Shown: in pieces, positions 1-6,480 of the stretch | Layout: the number at the start of each line of letters is the position of its first letter | Numbering within the stretch: position 1 is the stretch's first letter | Source: Planctomycetota bacterium | Lineage (GTDB): Bacteria; Planctomycetota; Planctomycetia; Pirellulales; S012-138 | Length of the DNA: 7,573 nt | Assembly: GCA_026982835.1 (NCBI GenBank) | Contig: JALSGI010000125.1 | Coordinates: 1-7,573, forward strand | Direction of reading: 5' to 3' | Made by a program: the position numbers and the translations under genes | The notes under the pieces: model-generated | Seen by the model: the letters and a program-made list of their open reading frames with translations, nothing else | What the model was told of the DNA's origin: nothing | Database searches by the model: none

Positions 1-1287
1 CACCCGGTGCTGTTTGCCACCGGGCCGGACGGATCGCTCAACTCGTTGGCCCTGCGGCTAAGCGGCATCGACAAGGACTTCCAGGTGGTGGGCACCGGCT
101 ATATCGAACGCGACCCGAAAACCGGCGAACCGACCGGCATCCTCCGCAGTTGCCTGCGCTACGTGAAGGCCCAGCCCTACCAGGCCCGGCGCCCCAACCA
201 CGAGCAGGTGCTCCAACGCCTGGAGCTGCTGCTTCGGGACTACGCCTCGGTGGGGCTGACCACGGTGGCCGACCGCAGCGCCGGGCTGAATCAGCAGCGC
301 CGCTACCAGGAACTGCTGGCCGAGGGCCGCTTGCCTGGTCGAGTGATGCTTTCGCGGTCGTTGAACACCTCCGGCACGCTGGAGCAGATCCAGGCCCGCA
401 TCGACCAGATCGCCCGCGACCCCCTGCGGCAAGGCACGCTGCGGCTGCGGATCGTAGGCGTAAAGACCTTCCTGGACGGCGGCATGCTCACCGGCAGCGC
501 CTACATGCGCAAGCCCTGGGGAGTGAGCCGCATCTACGGCATCCGCGATCCCCGCTACCGCGGCGTGCGAATGATCTCCGAGGAGATGCTCCCCAAGATC
601 GTCCGCCGCGTGGCCGAGGCGGGGCTGCAGTTCACCGCCCATAGCGTGGGCGACGGGGCGGTGCATGCCCTGCTGGAGGCCTACGCCCAACTGCCCGAGT
701 CGTTGCGCAAGCAAACCCGCCCCTGCATCACCCACTGCAATTTCATGAGCCGCGAGGCGGTGCAGCAGATGGCCGCTCTGGGCGTGGTGGCCGACATCCA
801 GCCGGCCTGGCTCTACCTGGACACACCCACGCTGCTGGCCCAATTCGGCTACAAACGCCTGCGGTACTTCCAGCCGCTGCGCAGCCTGTTTGAAGCCGGG
901 GCGGTGGCCGGGGGTGGGTCGGACCACATGCAAAAGATCGGCTCTTTTCGGGCCATCAACCCGTACAATCCGTTCCTGGGCATGTGGGTTACTATTACCC
1001 GCCGCGGCCGCGACTTCCAGGAGCCGCTGCATCCGGAGGAAGCCCTCAGTCGCCGGCAGGCCATTCGCTTCTACACGATCAACAACGCCTACCTGCTGTT
1101 TGCCGAGCGGGAGCTAGGCTCGCTGGAGGCGGGCAAGCGGGCCGATCTGATCGTCATCGACCGGGATCTATTGCGCTGCCCCGTGGACCAGATCCCCAAA
1201 ACCCAGGTGCTGCTCACCCTGGTCGAGGGCAAGGTGGTCCACCGGCACAAGTCGTTCCCTTGGCCGCAGGCAAAAGGGGGCAAGTAA
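1..1287 (+). CDS. YtcJ-like metal-dependent amidohydrolase (Amidohydro_3), 5'-truncated by window edge
   Basis: The frame is open from base 1, so the true start lies upstream and the GTG at 7 is internal. The 428 residues visible compare with roughly 530-580 in this family. The missing part should hold the N-terminal beta-sandwich and the first metal-binding HxH motif. Visible family landmarks, numbered from base 1: the VKTFLDGG segment with Lys155, HSVGDGAVHALLEAY with His214 and Asp218, THCNF with His245, GGGSDHM with Asp308 (the usual catalytic or metal-binding Asp of amidohydrolases), and the C-terminal AGKRADLIVIDRDLL segment near residues 375-390, which returns to the composite domain. 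There is no signal peptide information because the N-terminus is absent. Members hydrolyse C-N bonds such as N-substituted formamides or other amides; the substrate cannot be told from sequence. It ends at TAA and converges on the DUF1559 gene 42 bases away. Family assignment is firm, substrate unknown. Confidence 0.93.
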   Translation, partial: HPVLFATGPDGSLNSLALRLSGIDKDFQVVGTGYIERDPKTGEPTGILRSCLRYVKAQPYQARRPNHEQVLQRLELLLRDYASVGLTTVADRSAGLNQQRRYQELLAEGRLPGRVMLSRSLNTSGTLEQIQARIDQIARDPLRQGTLRLRIVGVKTFLDGGMLTGSAYMRKPWGVSRIYGIRDPRYRGVRMISEEMLPKIVRRVAEAGLQFTAHSVGDGAVHALLEAYAQLPESLRKQTRPCITHCNFMSREAVQQMAALGVVADIQPAWLYLDTPTLLAQFGYKRLRYFQPLRSLFEAGAVAGGGSDHMQKIGSFRAINPYNPFLGMWVTITRRGRDFQEPLHPEEALSRRQAIRFYTINNAYLLFAERELGSLEAGKRADLIVIDRDLLRCPVDQIPKTQVLLTLVEGKVVHRHKSFPWPQAKGGK

Positions 1288-1314
1288 CCACCAGTGCAAA
1301 TGCCAGCAACGTTT

Positions 1315-1339
1315 TAGCCCACCGCCGGGCTACGGCGGT
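1315..1339. repeat. Two overlapping, mutually exclusive palindromes in the convergent gap
   Basis: TAGCCC (1315-1320) pairs with GGGCTA (1327-1332) around ACCGCC. That same ACCGCC (1321-1326) pairs with GGCGGT (1334-1339) around GGGCTAC. Both stems are 6 bp and perfect, and they compete for the same bases. On the + strand a TTTT run (1312-1315) touches the left arm. No T run follows the stems on either strand, so this is not a classic intrinsic terminator, though it sits where both converging genes need one. The reverse-strand TAG stop of the DUF1559 gene (1330-1332) lies inside the palindrome. It resembles short REP-like elements of planctomycete intergenic DNA, but that is from memory and unverified. 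Confidence 0.5.
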
Positions 1340-3009
1340 TCGCCCCGTTGGCCGTCGTTGCACTGGATCAGCAGGCGAAGCGTCCGGGCTGGGATATCAT
1401 AGGGCAGCAACCGCACCGACGCATCGCAGAACGCAGCGTTGAACCCCTCGCGGAACCAGCCGCCGAGCTTGGGCGGGGGCTTGCCGGGATCAAAGGGGAT
1501 ATCCTCCGGCTTGGTCCAGGGGACCTTGCGCTTCGCCTCGACGATCATGAGCGTGTTGGAGGTGCCGTCAGCAATTCGGCCGAAGGTCATCCGCTCCACT
1601 TTTGGATCGAACGCCGTGCCCGGGCCCACCAGCACAAAATACGAAGTATGCGTGGAGTTCGGATCGTCGTTGGGATGGCGATATACCTCGGGCATTTTTT
1701 TGAGTAGCTTGAGGTTGTGTGGGCTGTTCCACGGCTGGTCGAAGCGGTACTGCTGGTATAGCTCCATGTGGTCCAAGTAGGGCAGAAGCAGCACGCGCCA
1801 GGAGACCGGGTGTTTGAGTTCTTTGCCGTTCCAGTACCGGACGGCCGCCGCCGGGGGGAGGTAGCGGTGTTGGTCGTGGTGGATGTGCATGGCGATGGCC
1901 AGTTGGCGAAGGTTGTTTTGGGATTGGACTCGCCGAGCCGCCTGGCGAGCTGCTTGAACCGCAGAAAGCAGCAGGAGGAGAGAGGTTGCTTGCAATTCCT
2001 GCACTTCCACGGATGTCCGGAGGGCTACGTTGCTCTTTTCACGAGCCACTTGTATTTTCCCCAGCATGGTGCGAGCTAGGCGGGCCAGGAGTTTTTCTTC
2101 CGGCGCCGAAGCGGACTTCTCCAGGGTACCCAACATCAGCTGGCCGGTGGCGATCAACCCTTGGAGAGTGCGAGCCATTTGTTCGGCGGTTTGTTCTTCC
2201 CCGGGGCGGCAGACCAGCATGCAGCCCAGTTCCAGCTTGGCCGGGCCGGGGTCGATACCAAAGAAAATGGCCTGAGGCTTCCGCACCAACATAGCGGCAC
2301 TCACATTCACAGGGTTTGCTTGGTGTGGGCGTTTATCCCCCGGAAGAAACATTTTCTGCAGGGCTGGAGGGTTGAGATATGCAACCAAGGGTAATTGCGG
2401 AAAAGGAAGAGCGCTTTCACCTTCCCCCAAGCGGAGGGTTTGCATTTGCCTGGCCCAGAAGGCTTTCTGAGCTCCTTGGGGACCGGCAGCCAACATGCGG
2501 CGGATAATCTCTTCGGATCGAAAACCATTGCTTAGGATCACTGTATGGCCGTCATCCACTCGGGCAAGCGCACTTGCGGAACGGACATGGTAGGATTGCT
2601 GTTTCCACTGTTTGCGAGATTCTTCGTCGAACCGTTGTTCCCACTGTCGGGCATCCACGGCTTTTTTCAGGTGCAGAACAAGTCCCACGGCGGCAGCGTC
2701 CGGGCCCCGCCAGGGATGTTCCGGATCAAGGAACGCTACGATGACTACCTGCCCTACGTCCTGGGGACGAACAGGAACCCCACACTGCTGGATTTGCCGG
2801 GTCAAACCAATTTCCAACAGGACGGACATGGGGAGGTTCTCCAGCCGGTCAGGAAAGACGCCCACGACGGCGAACATTCCCGATGCATCCGCAGGCACCC
2901 AGGCCAAGGAGAGTTCCTCCTGCTGGGCTTGTTGGGCCTGGACGAAGCCTCCGCTAGCCAGTCCTAGGACGAAAACAGACACAAGTGCACAGAGCAATCG
3001 GCGATACAT
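1330..3009 (-). CDS. Secreted DUF1559 domain protein with a large N-terminal domain
   Basis: This predicts 559 residues. Residues 1-25 form a signal peptide (MYRRLL, a hydrophobic core, then FVQAQ), so the product is probably exported or membrane-anchored. Residues 31-335 form an unassigned domain containing the phrase AWVPADASGMF. Residues 341-360 are a Leu/Ala-rich helix running into ARQAARRVQSQNNLRQL, the DUF1559 hallmark (AREAARR.QC.NNLKQ in the family). Then come LPP near 384-386, WRVLLLPYLDHMELYQQY (404-421), DGTSNTLMIVEA (481-492) and the C-terminal FCDASVRLLPYDIP (527-540). DUF1559 proteins are often pilin-like with an N-terminal prepilin motif; here there is a conventional signal peptide instead and the helix is internal. 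Function is unknown. An in-frame ATG at 3024 would add five residues; I prefer 3009 because a GGGGGA stands 7 bases upstream and the signal peptide then begins directly. It looks monocistronic. Confidence 0.92.
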   Translation of the reverse strand: MYRRLLCALVSVFVLGLASGGFVQAQQAQQEELSLAWVPADASGMFAVVGVFPDRLENLPMSVLLEIGLTRQIQQCGVPVRPQDVGQVVIVAFLDPEHPWRGPDAAAVGLVLHLKKAVDARQWEQRFDEESRKQWKQQSYHVRSASALARVDDGHTVILSNGFRSEEIIRRMLAAGPQGAQKAFWARQMQTLRLGEGESALPFPQLPLVAYLNPPALQKMFLPGDKRPHQANPVNVSAAMLVRKPQAIFFGIDPGPAKLELGCMLVCRPGEEQTAEQMARTLQGLIATGQLMLGTLEKSASAPEEKLLARLARTMLGKIQVAREKSNVALRTSVEVQELQATSLLLLLSAVQAARQAARRVQSQNNLRQLAIAMHIHHDQHRYLPPAAAVRYWNGKELKHPVSWRVLLLPYLDHMELYQQYRFDQPWNSPHNLKLLKKMPEVYRHPNDDPNSTHTSYFVLVGPGTAFDPKVERMTFGRIADGTSNTLMIVEAKRKVPWTKPEDIPFDPGKPPPKLGGWFREGFNAAFCDASVRLLPYDIPARTLRLLIQCNDGQRGEPP

Positions 3010-3016
3010 CACCCGA

Positions 3017-3022
3017 TCCCCC
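3017..3022 (-). promoter_or_regulatory. Probable ribosome binding site deciding the DUF1559 start
   Basis: On the minus strand GGGGGA precedes the ATG at 3009 by 7 bases, a normal Shine-Dalgarno distance. Nothing comparable precedes the alternative ATG at 3024. Planctomycetes do not always use Shine-Dalgarno sites, so this is supportive and not decisive. Confidence 0.4.
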
Positions 3023-3024
3023 AT

Positions 3025-3499
3025 TTGTTAGAACGAAGTGACGCCCACTGATACCGTGGAAGTTTGCATTCGACACATTTAGTTTCTCTGATCCAAGCGG
3101 CAAAGCAAGTCTTTTTTCAAGCTAGGTCCGGGGGTGCTTCCGTTTGGTTCCTGCAAAGCAGACGCTCCCGGCTCGCCAGTGTTCCCAGAATCGGCGTTTG
3201 CTCTTGTACCAGCAAGCCATGATCGTCAGCTCGCGGAGGGATACAGAAGAATGACCGTTTGTTCGTTGTTTCATCTCCGCGGGCTTACGCCCGCGGCTCG
3301 CTGTTTGTGAAATGTTGGCACCAGATTTCGTCCGGTGTGAAAGCGAGGGCGCAAGTCGCCAGCCGATTCCCGCCCCGGTGTGGAAGCTCCTGACATACGG
3401 AGCAATCTGCGAGTCACAAGCCGGTAGTCTCGCGATCATCACTTCTACTCACTCGAACGTGCGGCGCTCTCGTCCTCGTCTTCTACTCTCTTGGCCCCT
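3025..3499. other. 475-base intergenic region with no convincing gene
   Basis: This gap lies between the 5' end of the DUF1559 gene and the 3' end of the aminotransferase, both on the minus strand. It should carry the DUF1559 promoter (near 3025-3120, which is less GC-rich than the rest) and the end of the aminotransferase transcript. No clear -35/-10 pair was found. A T6 run at 3112-3117 has no preceding stem, so it is not a terminator. The only strong structure is the hairpin at 3277-3296. A 106-codon minus-strand frame (3122-3442) has no recognisable motif, is rich in Arg, Ser and Lys, and has no ribosome binding site that I could see; I do not call it. Base composition is less GC-biased than in the flanking genes. 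Confidence 0.5.
3277..3296. repeat. Perfect 8-bp GC inverted repeat (REP-like hairpin)
   Basis: CCGCGGGC (3277-3284) and GCCCGCGG (3289-3296) are perfect reverse complements around the tetraloop TTAC, giving a very stable hairpin in either strand. There is no adjacent T run, so intrinsic termination is unlikely. Its position in non-coding DNA, about 200 bases from the aminotransferase stop, fits a dispersed REP-type palindrome. Only one copy of this exact sequence is present in the window, so repeat status is inferred. Confidence 0.5.
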
Positions 3500-4807
3500 T
3501 CAGAGGACTTCCCGCACCGCTTCGGCCAGCAGGCGCACCCCCTGGGCGATCCGCTCCGGCGGCTGCACGCCGAAGCTCAAGCGGATTGTGTTGTGCGGCA
3601 CGGGGCCGCCGTGCGTGGGATAGCAGTAATGCCCCGGCACGTAGAGCACCCCCCGCTGCACGGCGGCGTGGAACAGGGGGCCTTCGGGCCGGGTGTCCAC
3701 CTCGGGCGGAAGCTCCAGCCATACGTAAAGCCCGCCCTGGGGGCGAATCCACCGGCAGCCCTCTAGCGGACCCAGGTGCTCTTCCAGCGCCTCAAGCATC
3801 GCCTCCAGCTTCACACGATAGGCCCGGCGAAGCACTTCCACGTGGGGCTCAAGCAACCCCTGGGCCAGCACCTGGTTGATCACGCACTGGGCGAAATGCG
3901 GCGAGCCGAAATCGACGTTGCCTTTCAGGTCCAGCACCACCTGGGCCAGTTCCCGGGGAAGCACCCCCCAGCCTACTCGCACCCCGGGGGAGAAGCACTT
4001 GGAGAAGGTGTCGGTCCACACCACCAGCTGGCCGGAGTCGTCCAGCGAGCGGAGGCTGGGCACATCCTGGCCGTAGTAGCGCAGCAGTCGGTACGCGCCG
4101 TCTTCGATCAGGTAGATGCGCTGGTGGCAGTTCCACCGCCGCAACACCTCCAGCACCGCCTCCCGCCGCCGCAGCGACAGGGTGATCCCGGCCGGATTGT
4201 CGAAATAGGAGACCAGGTACAAGGCTTTCACCCGGGGCAGCTGACCGCTGCGCTGGAAGTGGGCCAGTTGCTGCTCCAGGGCCTCGGGCACCAGCCCTTC
4301 CGAGTCCGTCTCCACCGGCACGCTGTGCACCCCCAGGTTGGCCAGCGTGCCCAGGAAGACAAAATAGCTGGGAGCAGCGCACAGGCACACGTCCCCGGGG
4401 TCGAACAGCGCTTCGGCCACCAGGTGCAGCAGTTGGTTGCTGCCGGCGGTGACGATCACCTGGTCCAGCTCGATTGCCTGTTCCAGCTCGGGTTTTTGGT
4501 CCAGGTGGGCCAGGCGGCTACGCAGCCGGTCGCGCAGCTCGGGATTGCCCGCCGTGGAGCCGTACTGGAGGGCCTGCCGGGCCAGGCGGGAGTCGTTCAT
4601 CAACTGCCGCAGGGCCTCGCCGGTGGCTTCCACCGGAAGCGTTTCGTTATCCACGAACCCGGCTGCCAGCGAGATCAACTCGGGGTATTGCAGCGCCTGG
4701 GCCATCAGTTGGCTGATGGGCTGATTGCGGGCCCAGGCCGAACGCCGGCTCCAGCGTGGCGGGGGCCAGTGGGGTCGGGCAACGGGAGAATCGACCGGGG
4801 TGTTCAT
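3500..4807 (-). CDS. PLP-dependent class I/II (fold-type I) aminotransferase
   Basis: This predicts 435 residues, full length for the family. Landmarks: ISLAAGFVDNETLPVE (45-60), the substrate-side loop; QYGSTAGNPELRDRL (81-95); AGSNQLLHLV (121-130), the cofactor phosphate region; YFDNPAG (201-207) with Asn204 in the usual NPTG position (Ala replaces Thr); EDGAYRLLRYYG (235-246) with Asp236 contacting the PLP ring nitrogen and Tyr239; TFSKCFSPGVRVGWG (267-281) with Lys270 as the Schiff-base lysine; and NTIRLSFG (406-413) with Arg409 binding the substrate carboxylate. All catalytic residues are present, so it should be active in the cytoplasm. The pattern is closest to the 2-aminoadipate/aromatic aminotransferase (LysN/MocR-domain-like) group, without a DNA-binding domain; the amino donor is unknown. 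A GAGG 7 bases before the ATG supports the start. It lies 153 bases downstream of the methyltransferase on the same strand; co-transcription is plausible. Confidence 0.95.
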   Translation of the reverse strand: MNTPVDSPVARPHWPPPRWSRRSAWARNQPISQLMAQALQYPELISLAAGFVDNETLPVEATGEALRQLMNDSRLARQALQYGSTAGNPELRDRLRSRLAHLDQKPELEQAIELDQVIVTAGSNQLLHLVAEALFDPGDVCLCAAPSYFVFLGTLANLGVHSVPVETDSEGLVPEALEQQLAHFQRSGQLPRVKALYLVSYFDNPAGITLSLRRREAVLEVLRRWNCHQRIYLIEDGAYRLLRYYGQDVPSLRSLDDSGQLVVWTDTFSKCFSPGVRVGWGVLPRELAQVVLDLKGNVDFGSPHFAQCVINQVLAQGLLEPHVEVLRRAYRVKLEAMLEALEEHLGPLEGCRWIRPQGGLYVWLELPPEVDTRPEGPLFHAAVQRGVLYVPGHYCYPTHGGPVPHNTIRLSFGVQPPERIAQGVRLLAEAVREVL

Positions 4808-4814
4808 CGGGTTG

Positions 4815-4818
4815 CCTC
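4815..4818 (-). promoter_or_regulatory. Ribosome binding site of the aminotransferase
   Basis: On the minus strand GAGG is followed by a 7-base spacer and the ATG at 4807. This supports that start and suggests independent translation initiation, not coupling to the gene upstream. Confidence 0.5.
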
Positions 4819-4916
4819 GTATCTGTTACCTCTGTTTCCGGGAAAGCATGCCCCTTTATCTAAGTTTTATCCACCTTGGCCGTAACGGACCAGCAGTTTA
4901 CAAGCAGCATGTTTTC

Positions 4917-4929
4917 GCGGCGCAGCCGC
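4917..4929. repeat. Short GC palindrome in the methyltransferase-aminotransferase gap
   Basis: GCGGC (4917-4921) and GCCGC (4925-4929) pair around GCA. A TTTT run (4912-4915) lies just left of it on the + strand, so on the transcribed minus strand the hairpin is followed by A residues and cannot be an intrinsic terminator. The stem is only 5 bp and would be expected fairly often in DNA this GC-rich. The rest of this 153-base gap includes an AT-rich patch (about 4853-4872) where an internal promoter could lie, but no clear -35/-10 pair was found. Confidence 0.3.
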
Positions 4930-4960
4930 CAGTCTGTTCCCACGCAGCTGTGCCAAGCAG

Positions 4961-5884
4961 TTACGTGTTGGCTCCTTTTTTGCGCCAGCGGTCCAGCAAC
5001 GCGCGCAACTGCCGGATGTGTTCCGGGGTGGTGCCGCAGCAGCCGCCAAGCAATCGTGCCCCGCGGGCCAGCCAGCCGCGGGCGTATTGGACATAGCGGC
5101 TGGGTTCCTGTGCGTCGGTATCGTGCCAGCGGCCTTGGGCGTCCGGCTGGCCCGTGTTGGCATAAGCCCCCCAGGGCACGTGCTTGCCACACACTTGCTC
5201 CAGTACCTCCAGGCACCCGCCCACCCAGGGAGCCGGCACGCAGTTGACCAGCAGGGCCGAAACACCCAGGGCCAGCACTTCTTCGGCGGCCTGGCGAAGC
5301 GGCTCGCCGGAGAGCAACCGCCGGTGGCGATTGCAGACGAAGCTGACCAGCACGGGCAGTCCAGTAGCCAGTGCGGCCTGGGCGGCGGCTCGTGCTTCCC
5401 GCAGCGTGTTGTGCGTCTCCACCAGGATGCCGTCGGCCCCGGCTTGCAGCAGATGCTCGGCCATCCGGCGGTGTTCTTCTTCGAGAGCTGCTTCGGGGGG
5501 GACGTGTTGGGGGCTGTAGCAATCTTCCAGCGGCGCCTGCGAGCCCAGCACCCAAGCCCGGCCGCCGGCGGCTTGCCGGGCCAGTTGCACTGCCTGGGCC
5601 GTAAGCTCGGCGGCTCGGGGGGCCAGCCCTGCGGCGGCCAGGTTGCGGGCATGGGTGCGGAAGGTGTTGGCGGTGAGCAGTTGGGCTCCGGCCTGGATAT
5701 AGTCGCGGTGGATTTGAAGTAGCAGCTCCGCAGCGTCTAGTAAGGCGCGGGCCGACCATAGCGGCGCATCCAGCTTCAGCCTGCGCCGCTGAAGCTCGGT
5801 GCCGGTGGCCCCATCCATCAGCAACACCCGGGAGCTGGTCAAAGCCTCCCGCAAGGTCCTGGCGTCGTAGCCCATGGAATTCAT
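4961..5884 (-). CDS. Homocysteine S-methyltransferase family protein
   Basis: This predicts 307 residues, the typical size of a stand-alone S-methyl_trans (Pfam) domain, a TIM barrel with zinc. Landmarks: LLMDGATGTELQRR (21-34), the first strand; TANTFRTHARNL (71-82); GILVETHNTLREA (152-164); VSFVCN (180-185); LLVNCVP (211-217) with Cys215; and GGCCGTTPEHI (280-290) with Cys282 and Cys283. The three cysteines are the zinc ligands that activate the homocysteine thiol, and all are present. It should transfer a methyl group to homocysteine to give methionine in the cytoplasm. Stand-alone members use S-methylmethionine or SAM; MetH-type domains use methylcobalamin, but no folate or cobalamin domain is present here. 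The methyl donor is therefore undetermined. A second ATG at 5875 is an alternative start; no Shine-Dalgarno is visible for either. It is divergent from the small membrane protein gene and upstream of the aminotransferase. Confidence 0.94.
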   Translation of the reverse strand: MNSMGYDARTLREALTSSRVLLMDGATGTELQRRRLKLDAPLWSARALLDAAELLLQIHRDYIQAGAQLLTANTFRTHARNLAAAGLAPRAAELTAQAVQLARQAAGGRAWVLGSQAPLEDCYSPQHVPPEAALEEEHRRMAEHLLQAGADGILVETHNTLREARAAAQAALATGLPVLVSFVCNRHRRLLSGEPLRQAAEEVLALGVSALLVNCVPAPWVGGCLEVLEQVCGKHVPWGAYANTGQPDAQGRWHDTDAQEPSRYVQYARGWLARGARLLGGCCGTTPEHIRQLRALLDRWRKKGANT

Positions 5885-5941
5885 TGTAGGGGAGGTCCAG
5901 GTTCCCGGGGGAGAGAAGAAGCAGGTGTGTGCAGGGTGCCC

Positions 5942-5970
5942 TTGACAGGACCAGGGGGTGTAAGTAGCCT
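5942..5970 (+). promoter_or_regulatory. Candidate sigma-70-type promoter for the 6151 gene
   Basis: A perfect TTGACA -35 box at 5942-5947 is followed after 17 bases by TAGCCT (5965-5970), a weak -10 matching TATAAT at three of six positions. Transcription would begin near 5977, just before the inverted repeat at 5981, and give a leader of about 170 bases ahead of the start at 6151. The -10 is poor, so this is tentative. Confidence 0.3.
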
Positions 5971-5980
5971 CGCTAGTGTC

Positions 5981-5997
5981 GATGAACTGTGTTCATC
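5981..5997. promoter_or_regulatory. Perfect 7-bp inverted repeat in the divergent intergenic region
   Basis: GATGAAC (5981-5987) and GTTCATC (5991-5997) pair around TGT. It is not especially GC-rich, unlike the other palindromes in this window, and it lies between two divergent genes, about 97 bases upstream of the methyltransferase start. It could be an operator for a dimeric regulator or a hairpin at the 5' end of the rightward transcript. It contains GAAC-N3-GTTC, which does not match the GAAC-N4-GTTC spacing of Gram-positive-type LexA boxes. Confidence 0.4.
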
Positions 5998-6105
5998 CGG
6001 TTCTTGCGGAACTGCCTTTCTCCGACCAGGTGTTGTGGACCGGAGGAGCGAAGGGCTTGGAAGCCGCCGTGCTTGCCCGCCTGCGGTAACGCTCTGGACC
6101 GCAAG
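5998..6105 (+). other. Possible structured leader RNA upstream of the small membrane protein
   Basis: Several short stems follow one another here: GGTTC with GAACT (about 5999-6013, including a G-U pair); CTCCG (6020-6024) with CGGAG (6041-6045), extended by CC/GG across a small internal loop; and TGCGGT (6082-6087) with ACCGCA (6098-6103). The last competes with CTTGC (6072-6076) pairing GCAAG (6101-6105). I could not match it to a known riboswitch class. CTGAGA just before the start at 6151 recalls the TPP-element motif, but the other TPP-element helices are missing. Short stems are expected in GC-rich DNA, so confidence is low. Confidence 0.2.
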
Positions 6106-6150
6106 TTGAGCACGAGTTGGTCCGTGGAACCTGCTTGCCTGAGAGCTGCC

Positions 6151-6480
6151 ATGATGTGTTCTTTCCATCGGCGCGTGGTTCTGGTTCCGGTACTGGTGCT
6201 GCTGGTGGCGGCCTGGGTGGTGGCCTTCAACCCTCAGGTGGGGCGGAAGGCCATCGAGGTGTGCGATCCGGAGGCGGTAGAAGAGCTGCTGGAGCGGGCA
6301 GAAGAGGTAGAACAAGAGCTGCTCCTGGGGCTTTCTGTGGAGATGGGATTGGGGTGCCTGGAATATCTTCTGCAGCAGCGGCCATGTGGCTGGGGAGAAG
6401 TCTGTTGCCTGTCCCCGTGGCAGCCGCTGGAGCATCTGTTGGGCTGTTGTTCTATCAGCCGGGCTCCGCCGCGCAAGTAG
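6151..6480 (+). CDS. Hypothetical small cysteine-rich single-pass membrane protein
   Basis: This predicts 109 residues with no family I recognise. A short basic N-terminus (His6, Arg7, Arg8) precedes a strongly hydrophobic stretch at residues 9-26 (VVLVPVLVLLVAAWVVAF), either a signal anchor or an uncleaved signal peptide. Residues 35-60 are Glu/Leu-rich (EAVEELLERAEEVEQELL) and probably helical or coiled-coil. The rest is Cys-rich: eight cysteines at 3, 38, 69, 79, 85, 86, 99 and 100, including two Cys-Cys pairs. Third codon positions are mostly G or C, as in the certain genes. The ATG at 6151 (or 6154) is preferred over an upstream in-frame GTG at 5989, because it directly precedes the hydrophobic segment and has GAGAG a few bases upstream. 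It may share a transcript with the transporter 304 bases downstream. The opposite strand is also open here but has shadow-like composition. Confidence 0.5.
   Translation: MMCSFHRRVVLVPVLVLLVAAWVVAFNPQVGRKAIEVCDPEAVEELLERAEEVEQELLLGLSVEMGLGCLEYLLQQRPCGWGEVCCLSPWQPLEHLLGCCSISRAPPRK

Noticed and set aside
58..1032. A 324-codon frame opposite the amidohydrolase.
   Set aside because: It is an antisense shadow caused by GC-rich third positions. It lacks any motif, while the plus strand carries the full set of amidohydrolase landmarks.
3112..3117. T6 run as a possible intrinsic terminator.
   Set aside because: No stable stem precedes it and no gene ends there.
3122..3442. A 106-codon minus-strand frame in the long gap, ending in a Trp- and Lys-rich tail.
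   Set aside because: There is no recognisable family, no visible ribosome binding site, it spans a strong palindrome, and the composition is not protein-like. A decayed gene remains possible.
3776..4885. A 369-codon plus-strand frame opposite the aminotransferase.
   Set aside because: It is rich in His, Gln and Gly with no domain signature. The minus strand encodes an intact aminotransferase with all catalytic residues.
4877..4892. Imperfect palindrome TGGCCGTAACGGACCA as a possible operator for the aminotransferase.
   Set aside because: It is a short six-pair stem with a bulge, not distinguishable from chance in this composition.
4860..5759. Long minus-strand frames of 299 and 261 codons overlapping the methyltransferase in other phases.
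   Set aside because: They are out-of-frame shadows dominated by Arg, Pro and Ala. The methyltransferase frame has the conserved zinc cysteines.
6131..6150. CTGAGA before the small gene, suggesting a TPP riboswitch.
   Set aside because: The hexamer is common and the other conserved TPP-element helices are not present in the right order.
5881..6435. A 184-codon minus-strand frame whose TGA stop overlaps the methyltransferase ATG (ATGA), as in translationally coupled genes.
   Set aside because: Its product is rich in Gln, His, Pro and Arg with no hydrophobic core or motif, as expected for the reverse strand of a Leu-rich gene. The part beyond the small membrane protein is equally unlike a protein. 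The overlap is probably chance.
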